In this document: piece after piece, positions 24,915 through 32,279 of the stretch
Layout of the letters: each line of letters opens with the position of its first letter
Numbering within the stretch: position 1 is the first letter of the stretch
NCBI GenBank assembly: GCA_934216615.1
Contig: CAKQCB010000013.1
Location: 1 to 32,279 of the forward strand
Length of the DNA stretch: 32,279 nt
Source: an uncultured Anaerolineae bacterium
GTDB lineage: Bacteria > Chloroflexota > Anaerolineae > Aggregatilineales > Phototrophicaceae
Reading direction: 5' to 3'
Translations under genes and position numbers: made by a program
Notes under the pieces: model-generated
Database searches by the model: none
What the model was told of the DNA's origin: nothing
What the model saw: only the letters and a program-made list of their open reading frames with translations

Positions 24915-24962
24915 GGCGCTGTCATCCGCTCTATTTTAGCGAGTGGACGACAGCGCTTTTTT
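24915..24962 (+). terminator. Intrinsic terminator after the histidine phosphatase gene
   Basis: The stem GCGCTGTC/GACAGCGC is extended inward by TCCGCTC/GAGTGGA, with a short AT-rich loop and TTTTTT at 24956-24962. It lies about 50 bases past the stop codon. Confidence 0.85.
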
Positions 24963-25083
24963 AAAGAAGCGGACGTGTAGAATTTTAAACAGCTATTAAC
25001 GCATCACGAGACACTTTTTACACATCAGCGTGTTATAAAGGAATGAGGGTCAAGCGTAGTCAAATGAAAGGTGCAAATTTCTT

Positions 25084-26226
25084 ATGCGCGTGGCATTTTT
25101 CACCGAAACATTCCTGCCAAAAATTGATGGTATTGTCACAGTCACCTGTCTACTGCTCGACCACCTGACAAAACTGGGCATCGAAACCGCGATTGTTGCG
25201 CCTAAAATGGGCGTAGATCATTACAAAGAAACGCCGATCATCGGCGTGCCCGGCGTGCGCTTTCCGATTTACCCTGAACTGCGCATCGGCCCGCCCACCC
25301 TTTCAACCTATCAACAAGTGAAAAACTTTCAGCCGGATGTCATCCATCTGATCCATCCCGCCCTCATCGGGATTCCCGGCATGCTCATGGCCGCCCGTTT
25401 GGGTGTTCCTACCGTCGCCTCATTTCATCTCGACCTTTCGCGCCTTGTGCATCACTTCAATTTAGGTGTGTTAGAACCCTTCACCGACTTGATGACCCGC
25501 CTGACATTCAACCATGCCGATGTCGCCTTAGCACCTTCGCGCCTGATCCAAGAAGATATGTATCGCGTGGGGGTGAAGTCGGTCAAGTTGTGGAAACGTG
25601 GCGTGGATGCGGAAAAGTTCAACCCGCGTTTTCGCAGTGATTCCATGCGCATGCGCCTCTCGAATGGGCACCCTGAAGACCCGCTCATGATTTATGTGGG
25701 CAGGCTCTCCAACGAAAAAAGAATCCCCGACTTACGAGCTGTGCTGGAAGCGCTTCCGCATACCCGCCTTGCGATTGTGGGTGACGGCCCGATCCGCGCT
25801 GAGTTAGAAAAACAATTTGCAGGCACCAACACCACCTTCATGGGCTATCTGCAAGGTGAGGAACTCTCGCAAGCCTACGCCAGCGCCGATATGTTCGTCT
25901 TCCCGTCTTCGCTGGAAACCTTCGGTTTGGTCGTGGTCGAAGCGATGGCGGCGGGCTTACCCGTCGTCTCGTCACGGGTGGGCGGGGTACGCGACGTCGT
26001 CCAAGAAGGTGTGACGGGTTACACCTTTGATGTGGGCGATCTCAATGGGTTGATCGACGGGGTACGCAAGATCAGCGTCAGCCGTGAACACATCACACAG
26101 ATGGGACTCAACGCACGACAGTTCGCCGAAACTCAATCATGGGGTGCGATGATGGATGAAGTTGTGGACATCTATGCCGAGATCATCGCCGCCAACGCCG
26201 AGCGACAATCCACGTCAGCCGCGTAA
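25084..26226 (+). CDS. Family 4 glycosyltransferase
   Basis: A 380-residue GT-B-fold glycosyltransferase of family GT4, probably cytoplasmic and membrane-associated. It opens MRVAFFTETFLPKIDGIVTVT, close to glycolipid mannosyl/glucosyltransferases. The C-terminal half has YVGRLSNEKRI, and the sugar-nucleotide-binding E-x7-E (SLETFGLVVVEAMAAG). GAAAGG precedes the ATG by about 12 bases. The closest known type is GT4 glycolipid synthases, but the donor and acceptor cannot be told. Another GT (GT1) lies 1.7 kb downstream, and both could act on membrane lipids. Confidence 0.88.
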   Translation: MRVAFFTETFLPKIDGIVTVTCLLLDHLTKLGIETAIVAPKMGVDHYKETPIIGVPGVRFPIYPELRIGPPTLSTYQQVKNFQPDVIHLIHPALIGIPGMLMAARLGVPTVASFHLDLSRLVHHFNLGVLEPFTDLMTRLTFNHADVALAPSRLIQEDMYRVGVKSVKLWKRGVDAEKFNPRFRSDSMRMRLSNGHPEDPLMIYVGRLSNEKRIPDLRAVLEALPHTRLAIVGDGPIRAELEKQFAGTNTTFMGYLQGEELSQAYASADMFVFPSSLETFGLVVVEAMAAGLPVVSSRVGGVRDVVQEGVTGYTFDVGDLNGLIDGVRKISVSREHITQMGLNARQFAETQSWGAMMDEVVDIYAEIIAANAERQSTSAA

Positions 26227-26328
26227 ACATAAACGCTCAGTTTTAAAGCGTCGCCGTTGAAAAACGTCATCATTTTGCGTCTAATAACAAGACTTCGGTA
26301 AATACTGTATACATTTTGAAGGCTTGTG

Positions 26329-27060
26329 ATGACGTATCAAGACTGGGAAGACCCTGAACTCGCGCAGAAGTGGTCTGAAAACCCCACCGCTCAAAACCCC
26401 TTACGCGCCGAAATTCTCGATCTTTTATTGACGATTTTAGAAGCAGAGTTCCAACCCGGAAAAACGATCCTCGACTTGGGTTATGGCTCAGGCATCGTTG
26501 AAGCGCTGATCTTTCAGCGCATCGCCACCGCGCAAGTGGTCGGCATCGACCGTTCCGACGCGATGATGAAACTCGCCAAAGAACGTTTGCAAGAATTCCC
26601 CTTTCAACTGATCGGCCTCAAACACAACTTACGCCATCTGCATACGTTATTAGGGCCACAAAGCCCACTGCCGAAACAGGAATATCAAGTAGCGATCAGC
26701 GTACAAGCCCTACACCACCTTACGCCTGACGAACATCAAATGGTGTATTTGACCTTACACGATATTTTGGAGCCAAACGGCTTATTCTTGCTGGCGGATC
26801 GTGTCAAAGTTGAGCAGTCGAGTTTGTTCGGCACGTATCAAACCCTATGGAACCGTCTCACCCAACAATACGAAACCCACTTTGATGAAGGCACAACGTT
26901 TGAAGAACACCAAAAGATGTTGCGCGAACGCGGGGATTATCCGCTCACCGTAGCGCAACATCTCGAATTTTTAAAAGCGGCAAATTTTGACGCGGAATGT
27001 GTCTTCAAACACACCAACCGCGCCTTGATCGTCGCCCGTCGGCGTGAAGTCGGGAAATGA
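26329..27060 (+). CDS. Class I SAM-dependent methyltransferase
   Basis: A 243-residue methyltransferase with Rossmann motif I ILDLGYGSG (residues 47-55), motif II VVGIDRS and AISVQALHHL as motif IV, the typical methyltransferase type 11/12 order. The substrate is unknown. The ATG at 26329 has GAAGG six bases upstream. An in-frame GTG just before it would give only one extra residue. The stop codon TGA overlaps the ATG of prmC (ATGA), so the two are translationally coupled. Confidence 0.85.
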   Translation: MTYQDWEDPELAQKWSENPTAQNPLRAEILDLLLTILEAEFQPGKTILDLGYGSGIVEALIFQRIATAQVVGIDRSDAMMKLAKERLQEFPFQLIGLKHNLRHLHTLLGPQSPLPKQEYQVAISVQALHHLTPDEHQMVYLTLHDILEPNGLFLLADRVKVEQSSLFGTYQTLWNRLTQQYETHFDEGTTFEEHQKMLRERGDYPLTVAQHLEFLKAANFDAECVFKHTNRALIVARRREVGK

Positions 27061-27911
27061 CTTCGATGACGACGCTAGGCGAAACTCGTCACCAAGCCAT
27101 CCAAAAGTTGAGCGTCAGCTCACCGACACCCGCTTTGGATGTTGACCTGCTCATCAGCACCGCCTTACAGGTAGACCGCGCATGGATATTGGCACACCCT
27201 GAAGCGGAAATCCCGCCCGAAGCGCAAGCACAACTGACCGACTGGATTGCCCGCGCGGTTCAAGGTGAGCCGATCGCGTATCTGATTGGGGTGCGCGGTT
27301 TTTATGATTTAGAGTTCATCGTCACGCCGGATGTTTTGATTCCGCGTCCCGAAACCGAGCTTCTGCTTGAAGACGCGTTGATCTGGTTACGTGGACGACC
27401 AGACATGATTGTAGCGGATATAGGCACAGGCAGCGGCGCATTGGCGGTCAGCCTTGCCAAACATACATCCGCCACCGTGTACGCAGTGGATATCAGCCCA
27501 CAGGCGTTAGCCATCGCCTCACAAAACGCACACCATCATGGGGTAGCGCATCAACTCCATTTCCTAGAGGGAAGCTTGTATTCCCCGCTCATGCGCGAAA
27601 ATATTCATCCGCAGGTGGTGGTCGCGAACTTGCCTTACATCCCCGCTGAAGAAGTGCCGACGCTGGCCGTCAGTCGTTATGAGCCGTCGCTGGCGCTGGA
27701 TGGCGGAAGTGATGGGTTACGCTTAGTCGAACTTCTGCTCAGCCAAATCGATCTTCACGGGCCGTCTTACCCACAGTTGATCTTGCTTGAAATTGGGGCG
27801 GGGCAAGGTGAGGCGACCATCGCGATTGCACGACAGTATTTTCCGAACGCGGCGGTCACCTGCCAACCGGATTATGCGGGGCATGATCGCCGTGTAAGCA
27901 TCGTGCTTTAA
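27057..27911 (+). CDS. prmC: Release factor glutamine methyltransferase PrmC
   Basis: A 284-residue PrmC (HemK). It methylates the Gln of the GGQ loop in release factors RF1/RF2. The N-terminal helical release-factor-binding domain covers residues about 1-75. The signature PRPETE lies at 97-101 and motif I DIGTGSGALA at 121-130. The catalytic loop reads ANLPYIP at 190-196 where most PrmC have NPPY; the Asn and Tyr are kept, with Leu for the first Pro. The start at 27057 overlaps the previous gene, or M4 (27066) may be used. The C-terminus has the usual GQG and DYAGHDRRV. prfA is not in the window. Confidence 0.9.
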   Translation: MTSMTTLGETRHQAIQKLSVSSPTPALDVDLLISTALQVDRAWILAHPEAEIPPEAQAQLTDWIARAVQGEPIAYLIGVRGFYDLEFIVTPDVLIPRPETELLLEDALIWLRGRPDMIVADIGTGSGALAVSLAKHTSATVYAVDISPQALAIASQNAHHHGVAHQLHFLEGSLYSPLMRENIHPQVVVANLPYIPAEEVPTLAVSRYEPSLALDGGSDGLRLVELLLSQIDLHGPSYPQLILLEIGAGQGEATIAIARQYFPNAAVTCQPDYAGHDRRVSIVL

Positions 27912-27939
27912 ACCTCAGTTATTTTGAAAGGACGTGCTC

Positions 27940-29202
27940 ATGCGGATTCATATCATTGCGTTAGGCACTCGCGGGGATGTGCAACCCGCGTTAGCTTTAG
28001 CGCTCCGTTTAAAACAAGCAGGCCATGAGATCGGCTTTTTAGCAGGGGCAAATTTCGAGTCGTGGATCAAACGTTACGGGATCGATTTTACCCCGACCAT
28101 CGACATAGAAGAGACGATGCGCTCGCCCGACGGAATCAAGTGGGTCGAGAAGGGGACTAACCCTTCAGAGCAATTTAAATATATGCGCCGTTTGCTCAAT
28201 CAATATGGTGATGAAATCGTGGACAATATCACCTCGATGCGTCATGCCGACTTACTGCTCAGCGGGTTTGTGAGCGATCCGTTCACCCAAACCATCAGTG
28301 AAAAATACGGCGTTCCGCACATCACCACCCTTTTACAACCTTTACACAACACCCGCTCAGGGGCGTCGATGTTGCAACCCTTTTTACCGCGTCATTACAG
28401 CCCACTCAATTTAGTCAGTGGGTTGTTCGCCTATTGGTATCTGTGGCGCTTAAGTTCCGACGCAGTGAACCGTAACCGCGTCCGTCTGGACTTAAACCCG
28501 CACACCACGCGCACCTTCAAACGGGCGATGACACCTGTGCATGCGTTGTGTGCCTACAGTGAGCATGTGATCCCACGCCCTGCGGACTACCCCGATAATA
28601 TTCACAGCGTCGGATACTGGTTCCTCGACGAGCATACCGATTGGCACCCCTCGCCCAAATTGACGGCCTTCCTCAATGCAGGGCCGAAACCGCTGTACAT
28701 CGGCTTTGGCAGTATGGCGATTGGCAACCCACAAGAGAATCTCGAGATGACACTCCAAGCGTTACGCGCCAGCGGTCAGCGCGGGGTGTTCCTCAAAGGC
28801 TGGAGCCAAGTCGATACATCCAACCTGCCCGACTTTATCCATGTGGTGGACAGCGTGCCTCACGACTGGATTTTTTCACGCGTGGCGGGGGTGGTGCATC
28901 ACGGCGGTGCAGGGACAACCGCCGCCGGAATCCGCGCGGGGGTTCCGTCGATGATTATTCCACACATGGCAGACCAGCCCTTCTGGGGACGGCGCACCTT
29001 TGAGCTGGGCATAGGCGTCAAGCCGATCAATCGCCCCAAGCTGACGGTTGAGGGGTTAAGCGCGGGTTTCCGTGAACTGGGCGAAAGCGAAACGCTCCGC
29101 ACAAACGCGCGCATTTTGGGTGAAAAAGTACGCGCGGAAGATGGGCTTGGGAACGCGGTTCGTGTGGTCGAACAGGTGATGCAAAAGCGATCCCGCGCAT
29201 AA
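27940..29202 (+). CDS. Family 1 glycosyltransferase (UGT/sterol glucosyltransferase-like)
   Basis: A 420-residue GT1 enzyme. The N-terminal RIHIIALGTRGDVQPALALALRLKQAGH has the GTRGDVQP motif shared with sterol glucosyltransferases, MGT-type enzymes and antibiotic glycosyltransferases. The C-terminal HHGGAGTTAAGIRAGVPSMIIPHMADQPFWG is the donor-binding (PSPG-like) motif. In family members the acceptors are hydrophobic molecules such as sterols, polyketides or lipids, and the donor is often UDP-glucose. The ATG at 27940 is supported by AAAGGA 7 bases upstream; a GTG two codons earlier is less likely. Confidence 0.88.
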   Translation: MRIHIIALGTRGDVQPALALALRLKQAGHEIGFLAGANFESWIKRYGIDFTPTIDIEETMRSPDGIKWVEKGTNPSEQFKYMRRLLNQYGDEIVDNITSMRHADLLLSGFVSDPFTQTISEKYGVPHITTLLQPLHNTRSGASMLQPFLPRHYSPLNLVSGLFAYWYLWRLSSDAVNRNRVRLDLNPHTTRTFKRAMTPVHALCAYSEHVIPRPADYPDNIHSVGYWFLDEHTDWHPSPKLTAFLNAGPKPLYIGFGSMAIGNPQENLEMTLQALRASGQRGVFLKGWSQVDTSNLPDFIHVVDSVPHDWIFSRVAGVVHHGGAGTTAAGIRAGVPSMIIPHMADQPFWGRRTFELGIGVKPINRPKLTVEGLSAGFRELGESETLRTNARILGEKVRAEDGLGNAVRVVEQVMQKRSRA

Positions 29203-29208
29203 CCCCGT

Positions 29209-29247
29209 TCGTAGGGGACGGCTAAGCGCCAGCGCAGCAGGTGAGGT
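29209..29247 (+). repeat. Right-end remnant of a palindromic element
   Basis: A partial copy of only the distal flank: GGACGGCTAAGCGCCAGCG, then AGCAGGTGAGGT. It sits right after the GT1 stop codon and immediately before a full element, so an element was partly lost there. Confidence 0.7.
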
Positions 29248-29254
29248 TGAAACG

Positions 29255-29450
29255 CACCTCACCCCGATAGCTCTGCTATCGTGCCCTCTCCATGGGGAGA
29301 GGGCGGGAAAGATCGTGTCCTAATTGGCGGTTTTGTAGGGACAAGGCGTTGCGTTGCCTTGCCCGCAAAATATAACCTGTCTCGAAATTAAAGCGCGTTT
29401 GTCCTCTCCCCATGGAGAGGACGGCTAAGCGCCAGCGCAACAGGTGAGGT
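29255..29450 (+). repeat. Palindromic element, unit 6
   Basis: A near-complete 196-base element. It starts CACCTCACC and ends GGTGAGGT (last base changed). It contains CGATAGC-tct-GCTATCG, GCCCTCTCC-atgg-GGAGAGGGC, a central GGCAAGGC-gtt-GC region with an imperfect arm, and GTCCTCTCC-ccat-GGAGAGGAC. Confidence 0.85.
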
Positions 29451-29457
29451 TGAAGCG

Positions 29458-29629
29458 CACCTCACCCCGATAGCTTTGCTATCGTGCCCTCTCCATGGGG
29501 AGAGGGCGAGAAACGCATATCTCACAACACTGTAGGGACAAGGCATGCCCTGTCTGTTCCCCTGCCTATCATGTCTTTTGTCCTCTCCCCACGGAGAGGA
29601 CGGCTAAGCGAAGCGCAGCAGGTGAGGTG
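29458..29629 (+). repeat. Palindromic element, unit 7
   Basis: A 172-base element with perfect ends CACCTCACC/GGTGAGGTG. The first loop is TTT (GATAGC-ttt-GCTATC) where other units have TAC or TCT. The central palindrome is a GGACAAGGCATGCCCTGTC version, partly like unit 5. The distal GTCCTCTCC/GGAGAGGAC stem is intact. It ends 68 bases before the ATG of the DUF559 gene. Confidence 0.85.
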
Positions 29630-29697
29630 CCTTTCCCACAAAAACAGACCATAATAATATTTATAGATTCTTCTTTCCTCAACCACGGTGAAGTACC

Positions 29698-30099
29698 ATG
29701 ACCGATGATGATGAACACCCGCAATTCACTTCATCTACACAGCATTGGCGTGACCTCAAAACACATGCGCGTCAAATGCGGCACATGCCAACTTCTGCTG
29801 AAGATATCCTCTGGCAGAAATTACGAAATCGGCAAATTCAAAAGGCAAAATTTCGAAGACAACATGCGATCGATGCATTTATTGTCGATTTTGTGTGTAT
29901 CGAATCTCGTCTCATCGTGGAAGTGGATGGCGAGATACATGATGAGATGGATCAGAAACTCTATGATATAGACCGTCAAGCTAAATTAGAGTCGCTTGGG
30001 TTTTGTATCATACGAGTGAGCAATCAGCAGATATTCACACAACTTGAGACTGTGGTTGCGCTCATCGATGCAACGCTTGAAAATCAAAAGTTTTCATAA
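29698..30099 (+). CDS. DUF559 endonuclease-like protein
   Basis: A 133-residue protein of the DUF559 group, distantly related to Vsr-type PD-(D/E)xK nucleases. Core: SAEDILWQKLRNRQ at 33-46, KFRRQHAIDAFIVDFVC at 51-67, LIVEVDGEIHD at 72-82. Asp64, Glu75 and Asp77 are the candidate metal ligands, with His81 nearby. Basic RNRQ and KFRRQ would suit DNA binding. Its cellular job is unknown. Gene context is striking: a repeat element ends 68 bases upstream, and another of the same orientation begins 5 bases after the stop. It is AT-richer than its GT1 neighbour and may be mobile. GGTGAAG precedes the ATG. Confidence 0.85.
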   Translation: MTDDDEHPQFTSSTQHWRDLKTHARQMRHMPTSAEDILWQKLRNRQIQKAKFRRQHAIDAFIVDFVCIESRLIVEVDGEIHDEMDQKLYDIDRQAKLESLGFCIIRVSNQQIFTQLETVVALIDATLENQKFS

Positions 30100-30103
30100 A
30101 ACG

Positions 30104-30295
30104 CACCTCACCCCGATAGCTCTGCTATCGTGCCCTCTACCATGGGGAGAGGGCGAGAAAGATCGTGCCCTAATTGAGGTTTTTGTAGGGGCAAGGCGTT
30201 GCCTTGCCTGCAAAATATAACCTGTCTCGAGATTAAAGAGCGTTTGTCCTCGCCCCACAGAGAGGACGGCTAAGTGAAGCGCAGCAGGTGAGGTG
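30104..30295 (+). repeat. Palindromic element, unit 8
   Basis: A 192-base element with perfect ends. The central stem GGGCAAGGC-gtt-GCCTTGCC lies at 30189-30208, and the CGATAGC-tct-GCTATCG and CCCTCTACC/GGGGAGAGGG hairpins are recognisable with small changes. It lies between the DUF559 stop and the STAND gene, whose ATG follows after 82 bases. Confidence 0.88.
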
Positions 30296-30377
30296 CCCTT
30301 AATTGTTCTCTCCACTGAAATCGGGTCATAATTTGGGGAGATGAAAACTCGATATAGATGTTGAAGGTGCTTCCATC

Positions 30378-32279
30378 ATGATCAATAAGCCTCGAATCTT
30401 TATTTCCTATGCTCGTACTGACGGAGAAGTGTTTGCGCAGACACTCCGCCAAAGACTGATTCAAAACTTTGGTGCTGAGGCGATTTGGCGAGATCGTGAT
30501 GCGATGGAAGGCGGGCGCGATTGGTGGCAACAAATCACCGAGGCATTAGACCAAGTAGAGTTTATGGTTTTAGTAGCGACACCGCGTGCTTTAGCCTCGC
30601 CAGTGGTTACTAAAGAATGGCGCTACGCCCGTCAACAAGGGGTTTGTGTCTATCCGGTTCAAGTTCCTGAACAACCCTTAAATTTTAACGCCCTCCCAAA
30701 GTGGATGCGTAATAGTCATTTTTATAATCTCGATAACGAATGGGAAACCTTCGTTAATTATTTGAACAACCCTTGCGAAGCCTTAAAAATCCCCTTTATG
30801 GCGCCTGATCTTCCCAAAAACTATGTAAAGCGCCCACAAGTGTATCAACAATTAAAACAACAACTTTTAGAGCCAGATCAGCTTAACCCCGTGGCCATTA
30901 CCACTTCTTTACAGGGGGCGGGTGGGTTCGGCAAAACGACCTTAGCCACAGCACTCTGCCATGATGAAGCTATTCAAACCGCATATGATGATGGGATTTT
31001 ATGGGTGACTTTAGGCGAAAACCCCAATGTACTCGACGCGCTCACCAAACTTTATCAAACACTGAGCGAAAAACCCGCCAATTTCATCGATATTGACGAT
31101 GTTTGGCAGAGCGCCCATTTAGCGCCATTTTTACGCGGTGGGAAACGTTGCACACGGTTGATCACCACGCGGGATCGTGGAATTTCTTTACGCGCCAAAG
31201 CGGAAAATACCGAAGTGGACACCATGACATTAACGGAATCTACCCAGTTACTTTCCCAAGGAATTGCAGGGTTATCGAACGCCAGCTTACGCGCATTGGC
31301 CGAACGTTTAGGCGAATGGCCGTTGATGTTAGAACTAGCCAACGCCATGCTTTTAGAACGCATCCAGATCATCAAGGACACTCCAGAAAATGCGTTGAAA
31401 TGGCTGAACCAAGTCTTGCAAAAACGAGGGGTGATTGGCATTAATCAGGAGAATACGGAAGAACGGAAATCCGGCACGGCGGGAGTGTTGAACAGTTCTT
31501 TTGAATTATTATCTCCCAAAGAAGTCACAGCCCTAGAAGAACTCGCGATCTTTTTCGAAGATACAGAAATTCCCACAGCTTCGATCATGGCATTATGGGG
31601 GATGGATGAACTGGATACTGAAGAAAAGCTGATTAAATTTACCCGTCTCTCTTTCTTGCGTTATCAAAGCAGTACCCGCACAATGCGCATACATGATGTG
31701 ATTCGCGAGTATTTAGCAACACGAATTGCCAACCTTGTCCAAGTCCATCAAAAACTGATGACAGGTTGGGATGACCCGCTTCATTTGCCGGATGTGTATG
31801 CGTGGCGTTTTTATGCCTACCACTTAACCCAAGCCGAACAACCTGAGCAGTTACGCACCTTGCTGCTAAATCCTGCTTGGCTCCAAGCCAAACTTAATGC
31901 GACTGATGCCAACGCCTTGATTGCCGATTGTGATCTCTTGCCCTCGGATCCAATCCTCCAATTACTCCGCTCCGCATTGAGGATGTCACAACATGTGCTC
32001 GCTGTGGATAAAACTCAACTCTTTTCCCAACTGTATAACCGCTTGTATCGCCATCAAGACAAACCGGAAATCAAAGTGTTCAGGGAACAGATGGAAGCCT
32101 TTTTGTACTTGCTCCCCTTAGAGAATAATTACGATGTTTTAAACCCTGCCGGCGGTGCCGAGTTGGCGGTGCTGGCCGGGCATGAGGGTGCAGTGAAGGG
32201 GGCGGTCGAACTCGGCGACGGGCGCTTGCTGTCCTGGTCTTGGGACAACACCTTACGCTTGTGGAGTGCGGGGGGGGAG
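30378..32279 (+). CDS. TIR-NB-ARC-WD40 STAND protein, 3' end outside the window
   Basis: Open to the window edge, 634 codons seen. Residues 1-130 are a TIR domain (RIFISYARTD at 6-15; SPVVTKEWRYA at 74-84 with Glu80 the likely NADase residue). Residues about 150-450 are an NB-ARC STAND ATPase: P-loop GAGGFGKTT (180-188), kinase-2 IDIDDVW (237-243), TRLITTRD (259-266), EWPLMLEL, and the MHD-like IHDVIREYL (438-446). Helical linker regions follow. The first WD40 repeat, LAVLAGHEGAVKG...WDNTLRLW, begins near 595. WD40 arrays usually sense ligand and TIR effectors cleave NAD; a phage-defence role is plausible. Kinase-2 appears shortened, and GC content rises sharply at the WD40 junction. Confidence 0.9.
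   Translation, partial: MINKPRIFISYARTDGEVFAQTLRQRLIQNFGAEAIWRDRDAMEGGRDWWQQITEALDQVEFMVLVATPRALASPVVTKEWRYARQQGVCVYPVQVPEQPLNFNALPKWMRNSHFYNLDNEWETFVNYLNNPCEALKIPFMAPDLPKNYVKRPQVYQQLKQQLLEPDQLNPVAITTSLQGAGGFGKTTLATALCHDEAIQTAYDDGILWVTLGENPNVLDALTKLYQTLSEKPANFIDIDDVWQSAHLAPFLRGGKRCTRLITTRDRGISLRAKAENTEVDTMTLTESTQLLSQGIAGLSNASLRALAERLGEWPLMLELANAMLLERIQIIKDTPENALKWLNQVLQKRGVIGINQENTEERKSGTAGVLNSSFELLSPKEVTALEELAIFFEDTEIPTASIMALWGMDELDTEEKLIKFTRLSFLRYQSSTRTMRIHDVIREYLATRIANLVQVHQKLMTGWDDPLHLPDVYAWRFYAYHLTQAEQPEQLRTLLLNPAWLQAKLNATDANALIADCDLLPSDPILQLLRSALRMSQHVLAVDKTQLFSQLYNRLYRHQDKPEIKVFREQMEAFLYLLPLENNYDVLNPAGGAELAVLAGHEGAVKGAVELGDGRLLSWSWDNTLRLWSAGGE

Noticed and set aside
1..32279. tRNA, rRNA or classical insertion sequence
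   Set aside because: No cloverleaf, rRNA core or transposase motif was seen when reading both strands. A covariance-model search would settle whether a divergent tRNA is present.

Overview
The window looks like chromosomal DNA of a Chloroflexota-type bacterium (Anaerolineae-like). This is inferred from gene content: a TIR/NB-ARC/WD40 STAND protein, a DUF2723 membrane protein coupled to a Thr/Pro-rich lipoprotein, an S1 protein with an acidic N-terminal extension, and families of inverted-repeat elements beginning CACCTCACC. No rRNA, tRNA, CRISPR array or transposase gene was found. The standard bacterial code applies: TGA is a genuine stop in several intact genes.

Layout. Positions 1-793 hold three tandem palindromic repeat elements. 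Next come two leftward genes (membrane protein, MoaB), a rightward PAP2-like membrane protein with a near-leaderless promoter, and a shared bidirectional terminator. Positions 2787-9238 are one leftward oligopeptide/dipeptide ABC transporter operon: binding protein, two permeases, two ATPases and a small membrane protein. After a 560-base gap come an orphan GAF histidine kinase (+), an AlkC-like DNA glycosylase (-), a GNAT acetyltransferase (-), two inverted copies of the repeat element, and a leftward pair (flavin amine oxidase, then a second GNAT). Each gene of that pair is interrupted by a single in-frame TGA exactly where a Trp is expected. Further leftward genes are an orphan LutC-like protein, a ribosomal protein S1 homologue and two tandem Bcp peroxiredoxins.

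From 19191 to 29202 nearly everything reads rightward: DUF2723 protein and lipoprotein, TsaD, a DHFR-like reductase, a histidine phosphatase, a GT4 glycosyltransferase, a methyltransferase overlapping PrmC, and a GT1 glycosyltransferase. The last 3 kb is accessory: repeat elements flank a DUF559 endonuclease-like gene within a few bases on one side, followed by a TIR-NB-ARC-WD40 gene that runs off the window end.

The most interesting points are the DUF559 gene sandwiched between palindromic elements with terminal inverted repeats and compensatory stem changes, a substrate-binding-domain-like insert inside the DppC-type permease, the twin Trp-to-TGA interruptions in neighbouring genes, and the apparent kinase-2 deletion in the TIR-STAND protein.
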